Below, one piece after another: positions 19,059 to 27,280 of a DNA stretch of 64,000 bases. How positions within the stretch are numbered: the first letter of the stretch is position 1; the number at the start of each line of letters is the position of its first letter. A program made the translations under genes and the position numbers. Origin of the DNA: DASPSM01 sp963800135. Its GTDB lineage: Bacteria; Planctomycetota; Planctomycetia; Planctomycetales; Planctomycetaceae. The stretch is taken from positions 186,001 through 250,000 of the forward strand of contig CAWCZR010000010.1 in NCBI GenBank assembly GCA_963800135.1, written 5' to 3'. The notes beneath the pieces are model-generated. The model saw only the letters and a program-made list of their open reading frames with translations. It did not search any database and had not been told where the DNA came from.

Positions 19059-20966
19059 ATGTGCGGCATCTGCGGGGTGTACGAATATGCCTCGTCGATG
19101 CGCGTCGACCGCCAGCGGCTCGCGCGAATGAACGCGACGATCGCGCACCGCGGCCCCGACGACGACGGGTTCTTCGTGCGCGATCGCGTCGGCCTGGCGA
19201 TGCGGCGGCTGCGGATCATCGATCTGGCGGGCGGTAAGCAGCCGATCACGAACGAAGATGAGACCGTCACGATCGTCTTCAACGGGGAGATCTACAACTA
19301 CCGCGAGCTGCGTCGCGAGCTGGTCGCCCGCGGTCACCGCTTCCGCACGCAAAGCGACACCGAAGTCGTCGTGCATGCGTACGAAGAATTCGGCACTCGT
19401 TGCGTCGAGCGGCTCGACGGCATGTTCGCCTTCGCGATCTACGACGAACGAGTGCCCGGAGCCGACCGACTGTTCCTGGCTCGCGATCCCTTCGGCAAGA
19501 AGCCGCTCTATTACGCCGACCTCGGCCAGACATTGATTTTCGGTTCGGAAATCAAGCCGATCCTGGAGGATTCGCGCGTCTCGCGGGACGTCGATTTCGA
19601 GGCGCTCCACCATTACCTTTCGCTCCTCGTGATTCCCGCGCCCTGGAGCATTTTTCAGTCGATTCGCAAACTGCCGGCCGGTCATTGGATGCTCGTCGAC
19701 CGGGACGGGTCGCAGATCGAACGCTATTGGAGCTGTGAAACTAACGAAGCACAAACCGCGTTGCCCGAAGCCGAAGCCGTCGACGAAGTCCGACGCCTGC
19801 TGTTTCGCGCCGTCGAGAAGCGGCTCGTGGCCGACGTGCCGCTGGGCGCGTTCCTGAGTGGCGGCCTCGACTCGAGCCTGGTCGTCGCCATCATGGCGCG
19901 GCTGTCGGGCCAGCCGGTGAAGACTTTGTCGGTGGGCTTCGAGGGGCCGCGTTCGCACAATGAGCTGCCCTTCGCCCGCCAATTGGCCGAGCATTGCGGC
20001 ACCGATCACACCGAGCTGATGCTCAAGCCCGACGTTGTGTCGATGGTGCACGACGTCGTCCACTACGCCGACGAGCCGTTCGGCATCTCCTCCGCGCTGC
20101 CCAGCCTGCTCATTGCCCGTGCGGCCCGCGAGCGGTTGACCGTGGTACTCACGGGCGACGGCGGGGACGAGATGTTTGGCGGCTATTCGCATTATCTCTG
20201 GGAGCGCTGGGCAACGGCGTTTCGAAGGCTGCCCCGCGTCGCCGATTCGGTCCTGCTGACCGCAGCCGGCACGCTGGGCCGACGGGTCGACGGTCGCGCA
20301 GGCGCTCTGCGGAGCCGCATCACGCGGTTCGTCTCCAACGCCCGCCGACCCGACGTCGCCCGACGCCTGGGCTGGGGAAGCGCATTTTCGCACGACGAGA
20401 AGATCGCGCTCTATTCGGACGATCTGGCTCATCTGGCCGCGGGCACGACGACCGCCGTCCTGGAACGACATCTCGATCGCTCCCATCATCTCGAGCCTGC
20501 CGCCCTGCAGAACCGGCTCGACGTCGAACTGTGGCTCCCGGACGAAATGCTCGCCAAAGTCGATCGCATGACGATGGGCGCGTCGATCGAGGCGCGTTGC
20601 CCGCTCTTGGATCGCGACCTGGCCCGCTTTCTCTTCGGTCTGCCCTTCAGCCAAAAAGTTCCCGGCTCGCGGGGACGGCATCTCAAGCACCTGCTGCGGC
20701 AAGTCGCGGCCGACCTGTTGCCGGCTGATCTGCTCGCACGCCCTAAGCAGGGGTTCAACGTCCCGCTCGACGCCTGGTTTCGCGGCGACGCCGGCGATTT
20801 GCTGACCGACGTGCTCAGCCCCGAGCGGATCCGTCGCCGCGGTTGGTTTCGGCCGGATGCCGTTACCGAGTTGGTCGCTGCCCACCGATCCGGGCGAGCC
20901 AAGTTTTCAAACCGCCTTTACGCGCTCTTCTCGTTGGAGCTTTGGGCACAGGAGTATCTCTCGTGA
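19059..20966 (+). CDS. asnB: Asparagine synthase (glutamine-hydrolysing)-type amidotransferase
   Basis: A complete 635-residue AsnB. The N-terminal glutaminase starts MCGICGVYEY with nucleophile Cys2 and shows IAHRGPDDDGFF and IVFNGEIYNYRELR. The C-terminal synthetase carries the PP-loop FLSGGLDSSLVVA near residue 268 and LTGDGGDEMFGGY. In glycan loci such proteins often amidate a sugar acid or another intermediate rather than make free asparagine; that use is inferred from the flippase and methyltransferase neighbours. The stop overlaps the next gene's GTG start as GTGA, indicating coupled translation. A second, shorter AsnB lies at 27281-29286. Confidence 0.93.
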   Translation: MCGICGVYEYASSMRVDRQRLARMNATIAHRGPDDDGFFVRDRVGLAMRRLRIIDLAGGKQPITNEDETVTIVFNGEIYNYRELRRELVARGHRFRTQSDTEVVVHAYEEFGTRCVERLDGMFAFAIYDERVPGADRLFLARDPFGKKPLYYADLGQTLIFGSEIKPILEDSRVSRDVDFEALHHYLSLLVIPAPWSIFQSIRKLPAGHWMLVDRDGSQIERYWSCETNEAQTALPEAEAVDEVRRLLFRAVEKRLVADVPLGAFLSGGLDSSLVVAIMARLSGQPVKTLSVGFEGPRSHNELPFARQLAEHCGTDHTELMLKPDVVSMVHDVVHYADEPFGISSALPSLLIARAARERLTVVLTGDGGDEMFGGYSHYLWERWATAFRRLPRVADSVLLTAAGTLGRRVDGRAGALRSRITRFVSNARRPDVARRLGWGSAFSHDEKIALYSDDLAHLAAGTTTAVLERHLDRSHHLEPAALQNRLDVELWLPDEMLAKVDRMTMGASIEARCPLLDRDLARFLFGLPFSQKVPGSRGRHLKHLLRQVAADLLPADLLARPKQGFNVPLDAWFRGDAGDLLTDVLSPERIRRRGWFRPDAVTELVAAHRSGRAKFSNRLYALFSLELWAQEYLS

Positions 20967-22015
20967 AAAAATCTCTTGTCGACTGGCTGCGCTGTCCCAA
21001 ATGCAAAAACGCGCCGAGCCAGGGCTCGCTCACGCTCGTCGAGAGCCAAACGCAAAACGGCCCGGGCGACGGCGAAATCGAAACCGGCGCGCTCGCTTGC
21101 TCGAGTTGCGGCGCCCGGCACCCGATCGTCGGTGGCATTCCGCGGTTCGTGCCCGTCGACAACTATGCCGACAATTTCGGCTTTCAGTGGAACCGTTTTC
21201 GGAGGACGCAGCTCGACAGCCACTCCGGTCAAACGATCAGCCGCGACCGGTTCTTGAAATCGACGGGTTGGACTCCCCAATCGCTCGCAGGAAAGACGGT
21301 GCTCGACATCGGCTGCGGGGCTGGTCGATTCGTCGAGGTTGCTTTGTCTTGCGGGGCCATCGTCTTCGCGGTCGATTATTCGAACGCGGTCGAGGCTTGC
21401 CGGGCGAATTTTCCGGCGCACCCGAATCTGCACGTGATTCAGGCCGACGTTTACGCCCTGCCCTTGGCGAACGCCTGCTTCGACGCCATTTATTGCCTGG
21501 GTGTGCTGCAGCATACGCCCAGTCCGCGCGACGCCTTTCTCTCGCTGCCGCGACATCTCAAATCGGGCGGGCGGCTTGCGGTCGACGTCTATCAGGGGGG
21601 CTGGCGACGGATCGCGCATACCAAATACTGGCTGCGTCCCCTCACCAAGCGTGTGCCGCAACGGCGACTGTTTCACGCCGTCGAACGCAGCATGCCGGCC
21701 CTCTTGGGCCTGAGCCGAGCCGTGGGCCGCATCCCCGCGGTCGGCCGCTATGCCCGCCGACTGCTCCCAGTGGCGAACTACGAAGGGATGTACGGACTCG
21801 ACCAAAAGCAACTCCGCGAGTGGGCCGTGCTCGATACGTTCGACATGCTCGCTCCAACCTACGACCGACCGCAGACGCCGCGAGCCCTCGCGCAATGGAC
21901 GCGTCACGCCGGACTGGAATCGGTTGAAATCGGCCAGTACGGTCACCTCGTCGCCCGCGGCCGCAAACCGGTTGGCTCCGTCACGTTCAGTCCACAACGG
22001 GCCGTAACCCGCTGA
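20963..22015 (+). CDS. SAM methyltransferase with Trm112-like N-terminal cysteine pairs
   Basis: A 350-residue protein from GTG 20963. The first 65 residues resemble a small zinc-ribbon (WLRCPKCKN and ALACSSCGARHPIVGGIPRF, two CxxC pairs), typical of bacterial methyltransferases with a Trm112-like module. The Rossmann core follows: TVLDIGCGAGRFVEVAL (motif I), VFAVDYSNAVEACR, FDAIYCLGVLQHTPSPRDAF and HLKSGGRLAVDVY. The C-terminal half is helical and unrecognised. It overlaps the AsnB stop by four bases, so it is co-translated and probably methylates a glycan intermediate of this locus. Confidence 0.85.
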   Translation: MKKSLVDWLRCPKCKNAPSQGSLTLVESQTQNGPGDGEIETGALACSSCGARHPIVGGIPRFVPVDNYADNFGFQWNRFRRTQLDSHSGQTISRDRFLKSTGWTPQSLAGKTVLDIGCGAGRFVEVALSCGAIVFAVDYSNAVEACRANFPAHPNLHVIQADVYALPLANACFDAIYCLGVLQHTPSPRDAFLSLPRHLKSGGRLAVDVYQGGWRRIAHTKYWLRPLTKRVPQRRLFHAVERSMPALLGLSRAVGRIPAVGRYARRLLPVANYEGMYGLDQKQLREWAVLDTFDMLAPTYDRPQTPRALAQWTRHAGLESVEIGQYGHLVARGRKPVGSVTFSPQRAVTR

Positions 22016-22211
22016 TCGAGCGGCAGCGCCCGAGCGTCAGTATGAATTGACGCGCCGAGCGGTGTCCGGCCGCAGTGCCGAACCGAGCCGAAATCGGCCG
22101 CGCCCAACGTTGCGTGCGGGTGTTAGATTGATTCATTCCCGCGCTGCGGCTACGTTTCCTCGTAGGCACGCATCTTGGCCATCCACTCCAGCGAGATCCT
22201 CGAGGACCGAA

Positions 22212-23216
22212 ATGACTTCCTCGCCACAGCCGCATCTCAACGAATTGATCTTCGGTTACTGTAATTCGCAGTGCATTTACGTCGCCGCGAAGCTCGGGAT
22301 CGCCGATCTGCTGGCCTCCGGGCCCGTGTCGGTCGACGAATTGGCCCAAAAGACGAACACGCACCGCCCCTCGCTCTTCCGCTTGCTGCGGGCGCTTGCC
22401 AGTCTGGGCGTTTTTGCCGAGGAGCCGGGGCAGCGGTTCGCGCTCACGCCGGCCGCCGAGCCGCTCCGCCGCGACGTCCCCGGTTCGCAATGGGCGATGG
22501 CCGTCATGATGGGCGAAGAGCATTACCGCGTTTGGGGCGAGTTGATGTACAGCGTGCGCACCGGCAGGATCGCGTTCGACAAGGTCTATGGCCAGCCGGT
22601 GTTCGAGTATCTCTCGCAAAACCCGGAACAGGCGGCGATCTTCGATAAGGCAATGACGGGCGTGCACGGACGTGAAACCTCGGCCACGGCCGACGCCTAC
22701 GATTTTTCGTCATTCAAGGCGATCGCCGACATCGGCGGCGGCAACGGCAGCACGCTCTGCGGCATCCTCAAGCGTCATCCGGGACTTCACGGCACGCTGT
22801 TCGACCTTCCCGGCGTGATCGAGCGGGCCGGACCGTCCGTGCAAGCGGCGGGGCTTGCCGATCGCGTGCATCTGGTGGCGGGAAGTTTCTTCGAGTCGGT
22901 GCCCTCCGGCGTCGACGCCTACGTGCTGCGGCACATCATTCACGATTGGGACGAGGAAAAGGCCCTCCGCATCCTCTCGAACGTCCGCGAGGCGATCAGC
23001 GAAGAGGGACGGCTGCTGGTCGTCGAGAGTGTCATTCCGCCGGGCAACGAGCCATTCTTCGGCAAGCTGCTCGACATCACAATGCTGGTCAGTCCAGGCG
23101 GCCAGGAACGGACGGCCGACGAATACGGCGATCTCTTTGGCCGGGCCGGCTTCCGGCTGACGCGGATCGTGCCGACGAGCACGGAGGTCAGCGTGATTGA
23201 AGGGGTGCCGGCTTAG
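22212..23216 (+). CDS. O-methyltransferase (acetylserotonin/caffeate OMT-type)
   Basis: A 334-residue methyltransferase of family 2. The N-terminal winged-helix dimerisation domain (YVAAKLGIADLLASGPVSVD, then PSLFRLLRALASLGVF) precedes the SAM domain with AIADIGGGNGSTLCGILKR, GTLFDLPGVIERAG and AYVLRHIIHDWDEEKALRIL, where the His of HDWD is the catalytic base. Family members methylate phenolic hydroxyls of small molecules. The start is ATG 22212 with GAGGA 7 bases upstream; the frame is open 55 codons earlier. It follows the previous methyltransferase by about 200 bases, so it may be a separate unit. Confidence 0.9.
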   Translation: MTSSPQPHLNELIFGYCNSQCIYVAAKLGIADLLASGPVSVDELAQKTNTHRPSLFRLLRALASLGVFAEEPGQRFALTPAAEPLRRDVPGSQWAMAVMMGEEHYRVWGELMYSVRTGRIAFDKVYGQPVFEYLSQNPEQAAIFDKAMTGVHGRETSATADAYDFSSFKAIADIGGGNGSTLCGILKRHPGLHGTLFDLPGVIERAGPSVQAAGLADRVHLVAGSFFESVPSGVDAYVLRHIIHDWDEEKALRILSNVREAISEEGRLLVVESVIPPGNEPFFGKLLDITMLVSPGGQERTADEYGDLFGRAGFRLTRIVPTSTEVSVIEGVPA

Positions 23217-23469
23217 GCGGCGCGAATCGGCGACAGCGCGGCAGGCTATGTCTGCCGCCTGTCTTTCTGACTGGGTGGACTACGACAAGACTCGCAATTC
23301 AACCCCGTCCCAATGTTCCACGTCGAATCGGCCGCGAACTGCGACCACACGCGGACCCGCCATCGTATTGCCGAGCCGCTCGGCACGGTAAAATCATCCT
23401 GCCCAGGCGCTCGTCGACCGTCTGTCGCATAATCACCGCGCTGCGAATCCGCCGTACTTTGAGCCGGTT

Positions 23470-23931
23470 ATGTCACAAGTCACCATTGTCGCCGACGATC
23501 CGGCTCAGCCGCAGGTCCGTCAGCTCATCGAAGCGCTCGACGCGTTTTTGACGTCGCTCTATCCGCCGGAAAGCAATCACCTGTTGCCGATCGACGCGCT
23601 GCGGCAACCGAACGTTACGTTTCTCACCGCGCGGCTCGAGGAACGCGTGATCGGCTGCGGGGCGCTTGTTAATCACAAAGGCGAATATGGCGAGCTCAAG
23701 CGGATGTTCGTGCTGCCCGAATTTCGCGGACTGCAGGTCGGGCGACGGATCTTGGCAGAGCTGGAATCGCGGGCCCGCGTGTCGGACCTGCGACTGATTC
23801 GTCTGGAAACGGGCGTCGACCAGCACAACGCGCTGGCCCTTTACGAGAATGCCGGCTATCGCCGAATTGGCCCCTTCGGCGACTTTCACGAAGATCCGCT
23901 CTGCGTCTACATGGAGAAGCACCTGGTTTAA
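23470..23931 (+). CDS. GNAT-family N-acetyltransferase
   Basis: A 153-residue single GNAT domain. GELKRMFVLPEFRGLQVGRRILAEL holds the acetyl-CoA pyrophosphate-binding turn (R-G-L-Q-V-G-R), and NALALYENAGYRRIGPFG is the conserved C-terminal motif. The sequence is close to the YhbS/PaiA-like group; the acceptor substrate is unknown. The gene stands alone with a short spacer before the serpin gene (56 bases), so the two might be co-transcribed. Confidence 0.9.
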   Translation: MSQVTIVADDPAQPQVRQLIEALDAFLTSLYPPESNHLLPIDALRQPNVTFLTARLEERVIGCGALVNHKGEYGELKRMFVLPEFRGLQVGRRILAELESRARVSDLRLIRLETGVDQHNALALYENAGYRRIGPFGDFHEDPLCVYMEKHLV

Positions 23932-23986
23932 CTGGGCTGCCGGACCGCGGTCCGCTTGCCCCATGAGGGAGCGTCAGGAGATACTT

Positions 23987-25240
23987 ATGTCACACAGATT
24001 TGCGATCTCTGTTGCCGCCGCTGTCGCGCTGGCGAGCCTCGTTCTGGTCGATCCGGCCTCGCCGGCCCCGCCGGGGCGTCTGCGGAGAGATCGACCGGTC
24101 CGGACTGCGGCCATGACGCCTCTTGTTGAAGCCGGAAATCGTTTTGCGTTCGACTTGTACGAGCGGCTGCGCGGGACCGACGGCAATCTGTTCTTTTCGC
24201 CGGCCAGCATTTCGGTCGCCCTGGCGATGACTTACGCCGGGGCCGCGGGCAACACCGAGACCGAAATGGTCAAGACGCTGCACTTGGAGATGCCCAAAGC
24301 GCAAGTCAACGAGCAAATGCGGGCGCTCTTGGCCTCGTGGAACGCGAAGGAGCCGAAGCAGGGCTTTCGACTCGACGTGGCCAATCGCTTGTGGGGCGAG
24401 CAAGGCGCCAAGTTCCTGGACGATTTTCTCCGCGTGACCCGCGACGATTACGGCGCCGAGCTGGCCCAGCTTGACTTCAACCAGCCGGAGGCGGCCCGCG
24501 AAACGATCAACAAATGGGTCGAGGACAAGACCCAGGACAAGATCAAGAACCTCATTTCCAGTCCCAGCAGCATCAGGGGAGCGCGGCTCGTCCTGACCAA
24601 CGCCGTTTATTTCAAGGGAGACTGGAAGGATCAGTTCGACAAGAATCTTACCAAGGACCAGCCCTTCCACATCACGGCCAGTCAGCAGATCAAGGCGCCG
24701 TTGATGCACCAGAAGCACAAGTTTCGCTACGCGGCCGTCGATGACGTGCAGTTGCTCGACATGCCCTACGGCGACGGCAGCCTCTCGATGGTGGTTCTGT
24801 TGCCAAAGAAAACAGACGGACTCGACAAGCTCGAGGAGAAGCTGAGCACAGACAGCCTCGCCAAATGGCTGGGCGAAGCGCGGACGCGAGACGTGACCGT
24901 CTTTTTCCCCAAGTTCCGCACGACCGCCGAATTCCAGCTGGCTGGCGAACTCAAGGCCATGGGTATGCCCTCGGCATTCGATTCGAGCGCCGACTTTTCA
25001 GGCATCGACGGAAAAAAAGACTTGTTGATCTCGGCCGTCCTCCACAAGGCGTTTGTCGACGTCAACGAAGAAGGGACCGAGGCCGCCGCCGCCACCGGCG
25101 TGGTCGTACGGCCGATGGCCATGCGCAGGCCTGACCCGCCGGTGATCTTCCGCGCCGATCACCCGTCCGTCTTCATGATCCGCGACAACCGCAGCGGAGC
25201 GATCCTGTTCCTCGGCCGCGTGGTCGATCCGTCGAAGTAA
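23987..25240 (+). CDS. Secreted serpin-family protease inhibitor
   Basis: A 417-residue serpin. A signal peptide covers residues 1-28 (FAISVAAAVALASLVLV). Hallmarks follow in order: NLFFSPASISVALAMTYAGA (helix B), LTNAVYFKGDWKDQFD, HKAFVDVNEEGTEAAAATG (breach plus reactive-loop hinge, about 352-370) and the end SVFMIRDNRSGAILFLGRV. The hinge has small residues, as inhibitory serpins need. Counting 17 residues from the hinge Glu puts Met near P1 in VVRPMAMRRP, which would favour elastase- or chymotrypsin-like targets; this is inference. Bacterial serpins are sporadic and usually guard against secreted or host proteases. The start is ATG 23987, with CAGGAG upstream. Confidence 0.93.
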   Translation: MSHRFAISVAAAVALASLVLVDPASPAPPGRLRRDRPVRTAAMTPLVEAGNRFAFDLYERLRGTDGNLFFSPASISVALAMTYAGAAGNTETEMVKTLHLEMPKAQVNEQMRALLASWNAKEPKQGFRLDVANRLWGEQGAKFLDDFLRVTRDDYGAELAQLDFNQPEAARETINKWVEDKTQDKIKNLISSPSSIRGARLVLTNAVYFKGDWKDQFDKNLTKDQPFHITASQQIKAPLMHQKHKFRYAAVDDVQLLDMPYGDGSLSMVVLLPKKTDGLDKLEEKLSTDSLAKWLGEARTRDVTVFFPKFRTTAEFQLAGELKAMGMPSAFDSSADFSGIDGKKDLLISAVLHKAFVDVNEEGTEAAAATGVVVRPMAMRRPDPPVIFRADHPSVFMIRDNRSGAILFLGRVVDPSK

Positions 25241-25448
25241 ACGACCGAACGGCAGTCCACCCCCCACTGGCAGAACTCGGGTCCGCCGGCAGGTTCGCAA
25301 CGGCCGCGGCGTAGAAAACTGATCTTGCGCGAATTGGCCGCATGTGGCAGGATGGAATTTGAAACCGTTGCACCGGCCGTGGCAGCCCCCGCTCATGCAC
25401 CGCTGATCGCCCTCGCCTCGTTACAAGAAATTCATCCCCCCCCCCGGG

Positions 25449-25549
25449 CCCGCCGGGGAGGGGATCCTTTTTTCACACAGGGGAGAAAAAGATCCCCGCG
25501 CGCGGGACAAGTTGACCCGCCGGGTCCGCCTCAAAGTGGTCCCGCCGGG
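25449..25549. repeat. Three copies of palindrome CCCGCCGGG
   Basis: The 9-base odd palindrome CCCGCCGGG occurs at 25449-25457, 25516-25524 and 25541-25549. The last two extend to gaCCCGCCGGGtc and gtCCCGCCGGGac, giving 13-base hairpins with a GCC loop. The arrangement resembles short repetitive extragenic palindromes. Confidence 0.55.
25460..25497. terminator. Inverted repeat, possible bidirectional terminator
   Basis: GGGGATC-C-TTTTTT pairs with AAAAA-GATCCCC across a 12-base loop, one base unpaired. It lies about 220 bases after the serpin stop. It is symmetrical, so it could end transcription from either side of the convergent pair. Confidence 0.4.
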
Positions 25550-25723
25550 ACGGGTCTCTCACAATTGATATAAGGGGGGTGGACCCACCGATACGAGTCC
25601 CACCGGTCAGTGTCGATCCGGTGAGCGGCGATCCGGCCCGGCAATCGGCACGGGATTGATTTGGGATGGGACGGGACACTTTGAGACAGGAGGGATTGGG
25701 ACGGGATTGAATCCACCCGAACG

Positions 25724-25739
25724 CCCCGTGTGAACGGGG
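25724..25739 (-). terminator. Small GNRA-loop hairpin near the GT4 3' end
   Basis: CCCCGT, loop GTGA, ACGGGG. It is 65 bases beyond the stop of the GT4 gene at 25804. It has a perfect six-base stem and no T-run. Confidence 0.3.
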
Positions 25740-25803
25740 GGTAGATGGTCGACCGCCCCGGATTCGGTGCACATTTCGCGAAAAATCGCTTCGGCGCGGG
25801 TTG

Positions 25804-26802
25804 TCAGGCTGCCACGCGCCGGTCGGAGGCGGCCTCTCGGCCGGTCTCGCTGACTGGCAGCCGTGCGGGCTCGGCAATCGCCGGCGCTGGGAACGGAATT
25901 GTCGCGGGCGACGGAGCCACCATGGCGACGATTTCGTCCAGCAGGCGCTGGGCCAACACGTCGCGATCGAAGTGGCGGGCGACGTAATCGCGGCCTCGGC
26001 AATAGGCTGACCGATTGCCTGCAATCGTCGCGATCCCGGCCAGCAGTGCGTCTTCGTCTTCGGGCGTCATCGCCAGGCCGGCTTGCGCGGCGAGCACGAT
26101 GCGCTGGGCCTGGCCGCGAACGCCCATGACGATCGGCACGTTCATCGCCATGATCTCGAAAATCTTCGACGGGATGACCGTCTCAAAGAGCTCGGTCTTA
26201 CGCAGGTGCACCAGGCACGCATCGCAGCTTGCGATCACCTCGGCGATCTTTGCCTTGGGCACCAGGCCCGTAAAGACGACCTGGTCCAAACCTTCCGCGA
26301 GGCACTCGGCTTCCAAGCGATTTCGCTCGGCCCCATCGCCGACGATCCAGAAGACGACGTCATCGCGTCCGGCCGCTTTGAGCTGGCGGGCCGCACGCAC
26401 GACCACGTCGAGCCCGTGGGCCATCCCCACAGTGCCGACGTAGGCGCAGACAAAGCGTCCCGCGCCGCCCCATTGAGCACGCAGCTCGCGCGATGCCGGC
26501 TGGGGCACGAACTGACTGGCGTCCACGCCATTGGGGACGACGGCGATTTTTTCCTCCGAGACGCCGCGGCGCATCAACTGGTCTCGGTATCCGTCGCCGA
26601 CGGTGACGATCTGCTTGGCCGTTTTGTACATCCGCTGTTCGAGAACTTCGAGCACGCGCATCATGGGCGAACGCCGCATGGCACCGACGGTCACGATCGA
26701 CTCGGGCCAGATATCGCGAATCTCCAACAGCAGCGGGCGACGCAAGAACCAACGGCAAAGCACGCCGGCCCAGCCGCAGAAGAACTGGGGTGACGTCGCC
26801 AC
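25804..26802 (-). CDS. GT4 glycosyltransferase (WbuB-like), C-terminal piece
   Basis: This is the nucleotide-sugar-binding half of a GT-B family-4 enzyme. LLLEIRDIWPESIVTVGA, IAVVPNGVDASQFVP, FVCAYVGTVGMAHGLDVV and FEIMAMNVPIVMGVRGQAQR (the family's E-x7-E-like region) are diagnostic. Coding continues upstream of the ATG at 26802 as VRKVDAIVATSPQFF, meeting the N-terminal half near 26818. The last 40 residues are Ala/Pro-rich. The whole enzyme would be about 487 residues. It is co-operonic with the amidotransferase gene, whose stop lies 14 bases before this gene's start, and presumably adds one sugar to the surface glycan. Confidence 0.85.
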   Translation of the reverse strand: MATSPQFFCGWAGVLCRWFLRRPLLLEIRDIWPESIVTVGAMRRSPMMRVLEVLEQRMYKTAKQIVTVGDGYRDQLMRRGVSEEKIAVVPNGVDASQFVPQPASRELRAQWGGAGRFVCAYVGTVGMAHGLDVVVRAARQLKAAGRDDVVFWIVGDGAERNRLEAECLAEGLDQVVFTGLVPKAKIAEVIASCDACLVHLRKTELFETVIPSKIFEIMAMNVPIVMGVRGQAQRIVLAAQAGLAMTPEDEDALLAGIATIAGNRSAYCRGRDYVARHFDRDVLAQRLLDEIVAMVAPSPATIPFPAPAIAEPARLPVSETGREAASDRRVAA

Positions 26803-27266
26803 GATCGCATCGACCTTACGGACGCCCAGGCGCAGAGCGTCGCACAGACCATATAGCTCAGGTAATTGGCGATCCGTCCCAAAAAGCCTTTATTCGGGGC
26901 CAGCCACGTCCAGACTCGCAGCACGCGGATGCCGCCCGCCCATTCGCGACTCAGCCAGGCGTTTTTGTAACCCGCCGCGACGACTCCCGTCGGGCAGTTC
27001 GGGGCGCAGGTGATAACCGTCACGCGATGCCCCGCCGCGACCCAGCGGCGACAGTGCTCGTACGTCCGCGTGGCCGGGGCGTTGACCTCCGGCGGAAAGT
27101 AGTGCGACAGAAACAAAACGTGCAGCGGCCGTCCGACGGAGGCGATGGTCGGCGCATCGGTCTGTGTACCCGAATCGATTTCCGGCGTCGCGATGCGAAG
27201 TATCTTTCCCGAAACGGGCGCGACCCTCGGCGCGGGGCTGGCAACTTCTTGTTCGAGTGACGGCAT
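26691..27266 (-). CDS. GT4 glycosyltransferase (WbuB-like), N-terminal piece
   Basis: This is the acceptor-side half of the enzyme at 25804-26802. After an unusual 45-residue leader from ATG 27266, the family start appears as LHVLFLSHYFPPEVNAPATR, followed by GHRVTVITCAPNCPTGVV and RVWTWLAPNKGFLGRIANYL. True coding ends near 26818 at CAWASVR; the following 40 residues are out of frame. One base added in gcgtccgtaagg on the coding strand restores the frame. The stretch upstream of 27266 in this frame overlaps the end of the amidotransferase and is not coding. Confidence 0.75.
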   Translation of the reverse strand: MPSLEQEVASPAPRVAPVSGKILRIATPEIDSGTQTDAPTIASVGRPLHVLFLSHYFPPEVNAPATRTYEHCRRWVAAGHRVTVITCAPNCPTGVVAAGYKNAWLSREWAGGIRVLRVWTWLAPNKGFLGRIANYLSYMVCATLCAWASVRSMRSWRRHPSSSAAGPACFAVGSCVARCCWRFAISGPSRS

Positions 27267-27280
27267 GCCGAACTTTCTTG

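Larger units (their letters stand above)
25241..25803. other. GC-rich intergenic region with palindromes between convergent genes
   Basis: About 560 bases between the serpin (plus) and the GT4 gene (minus). It contains a long inverted repeat, three copies of the palindrome CCCGCCGGG, a block of gggac/gggattg words (about 25650-25712) and a GNRA-loop hairpin close to the GT4 stop. No protein-like frame is present. It probably holds terminators for both flanking genes. Confidence 0.6.

Noticed and set aside
17337..20885. 1182-codon minus-strand open frame
   Set aside because: It is antisense to the flippase and asnB, whose domains are unmistakable. Its translation is Arg/Gln/His-rich with no domain.
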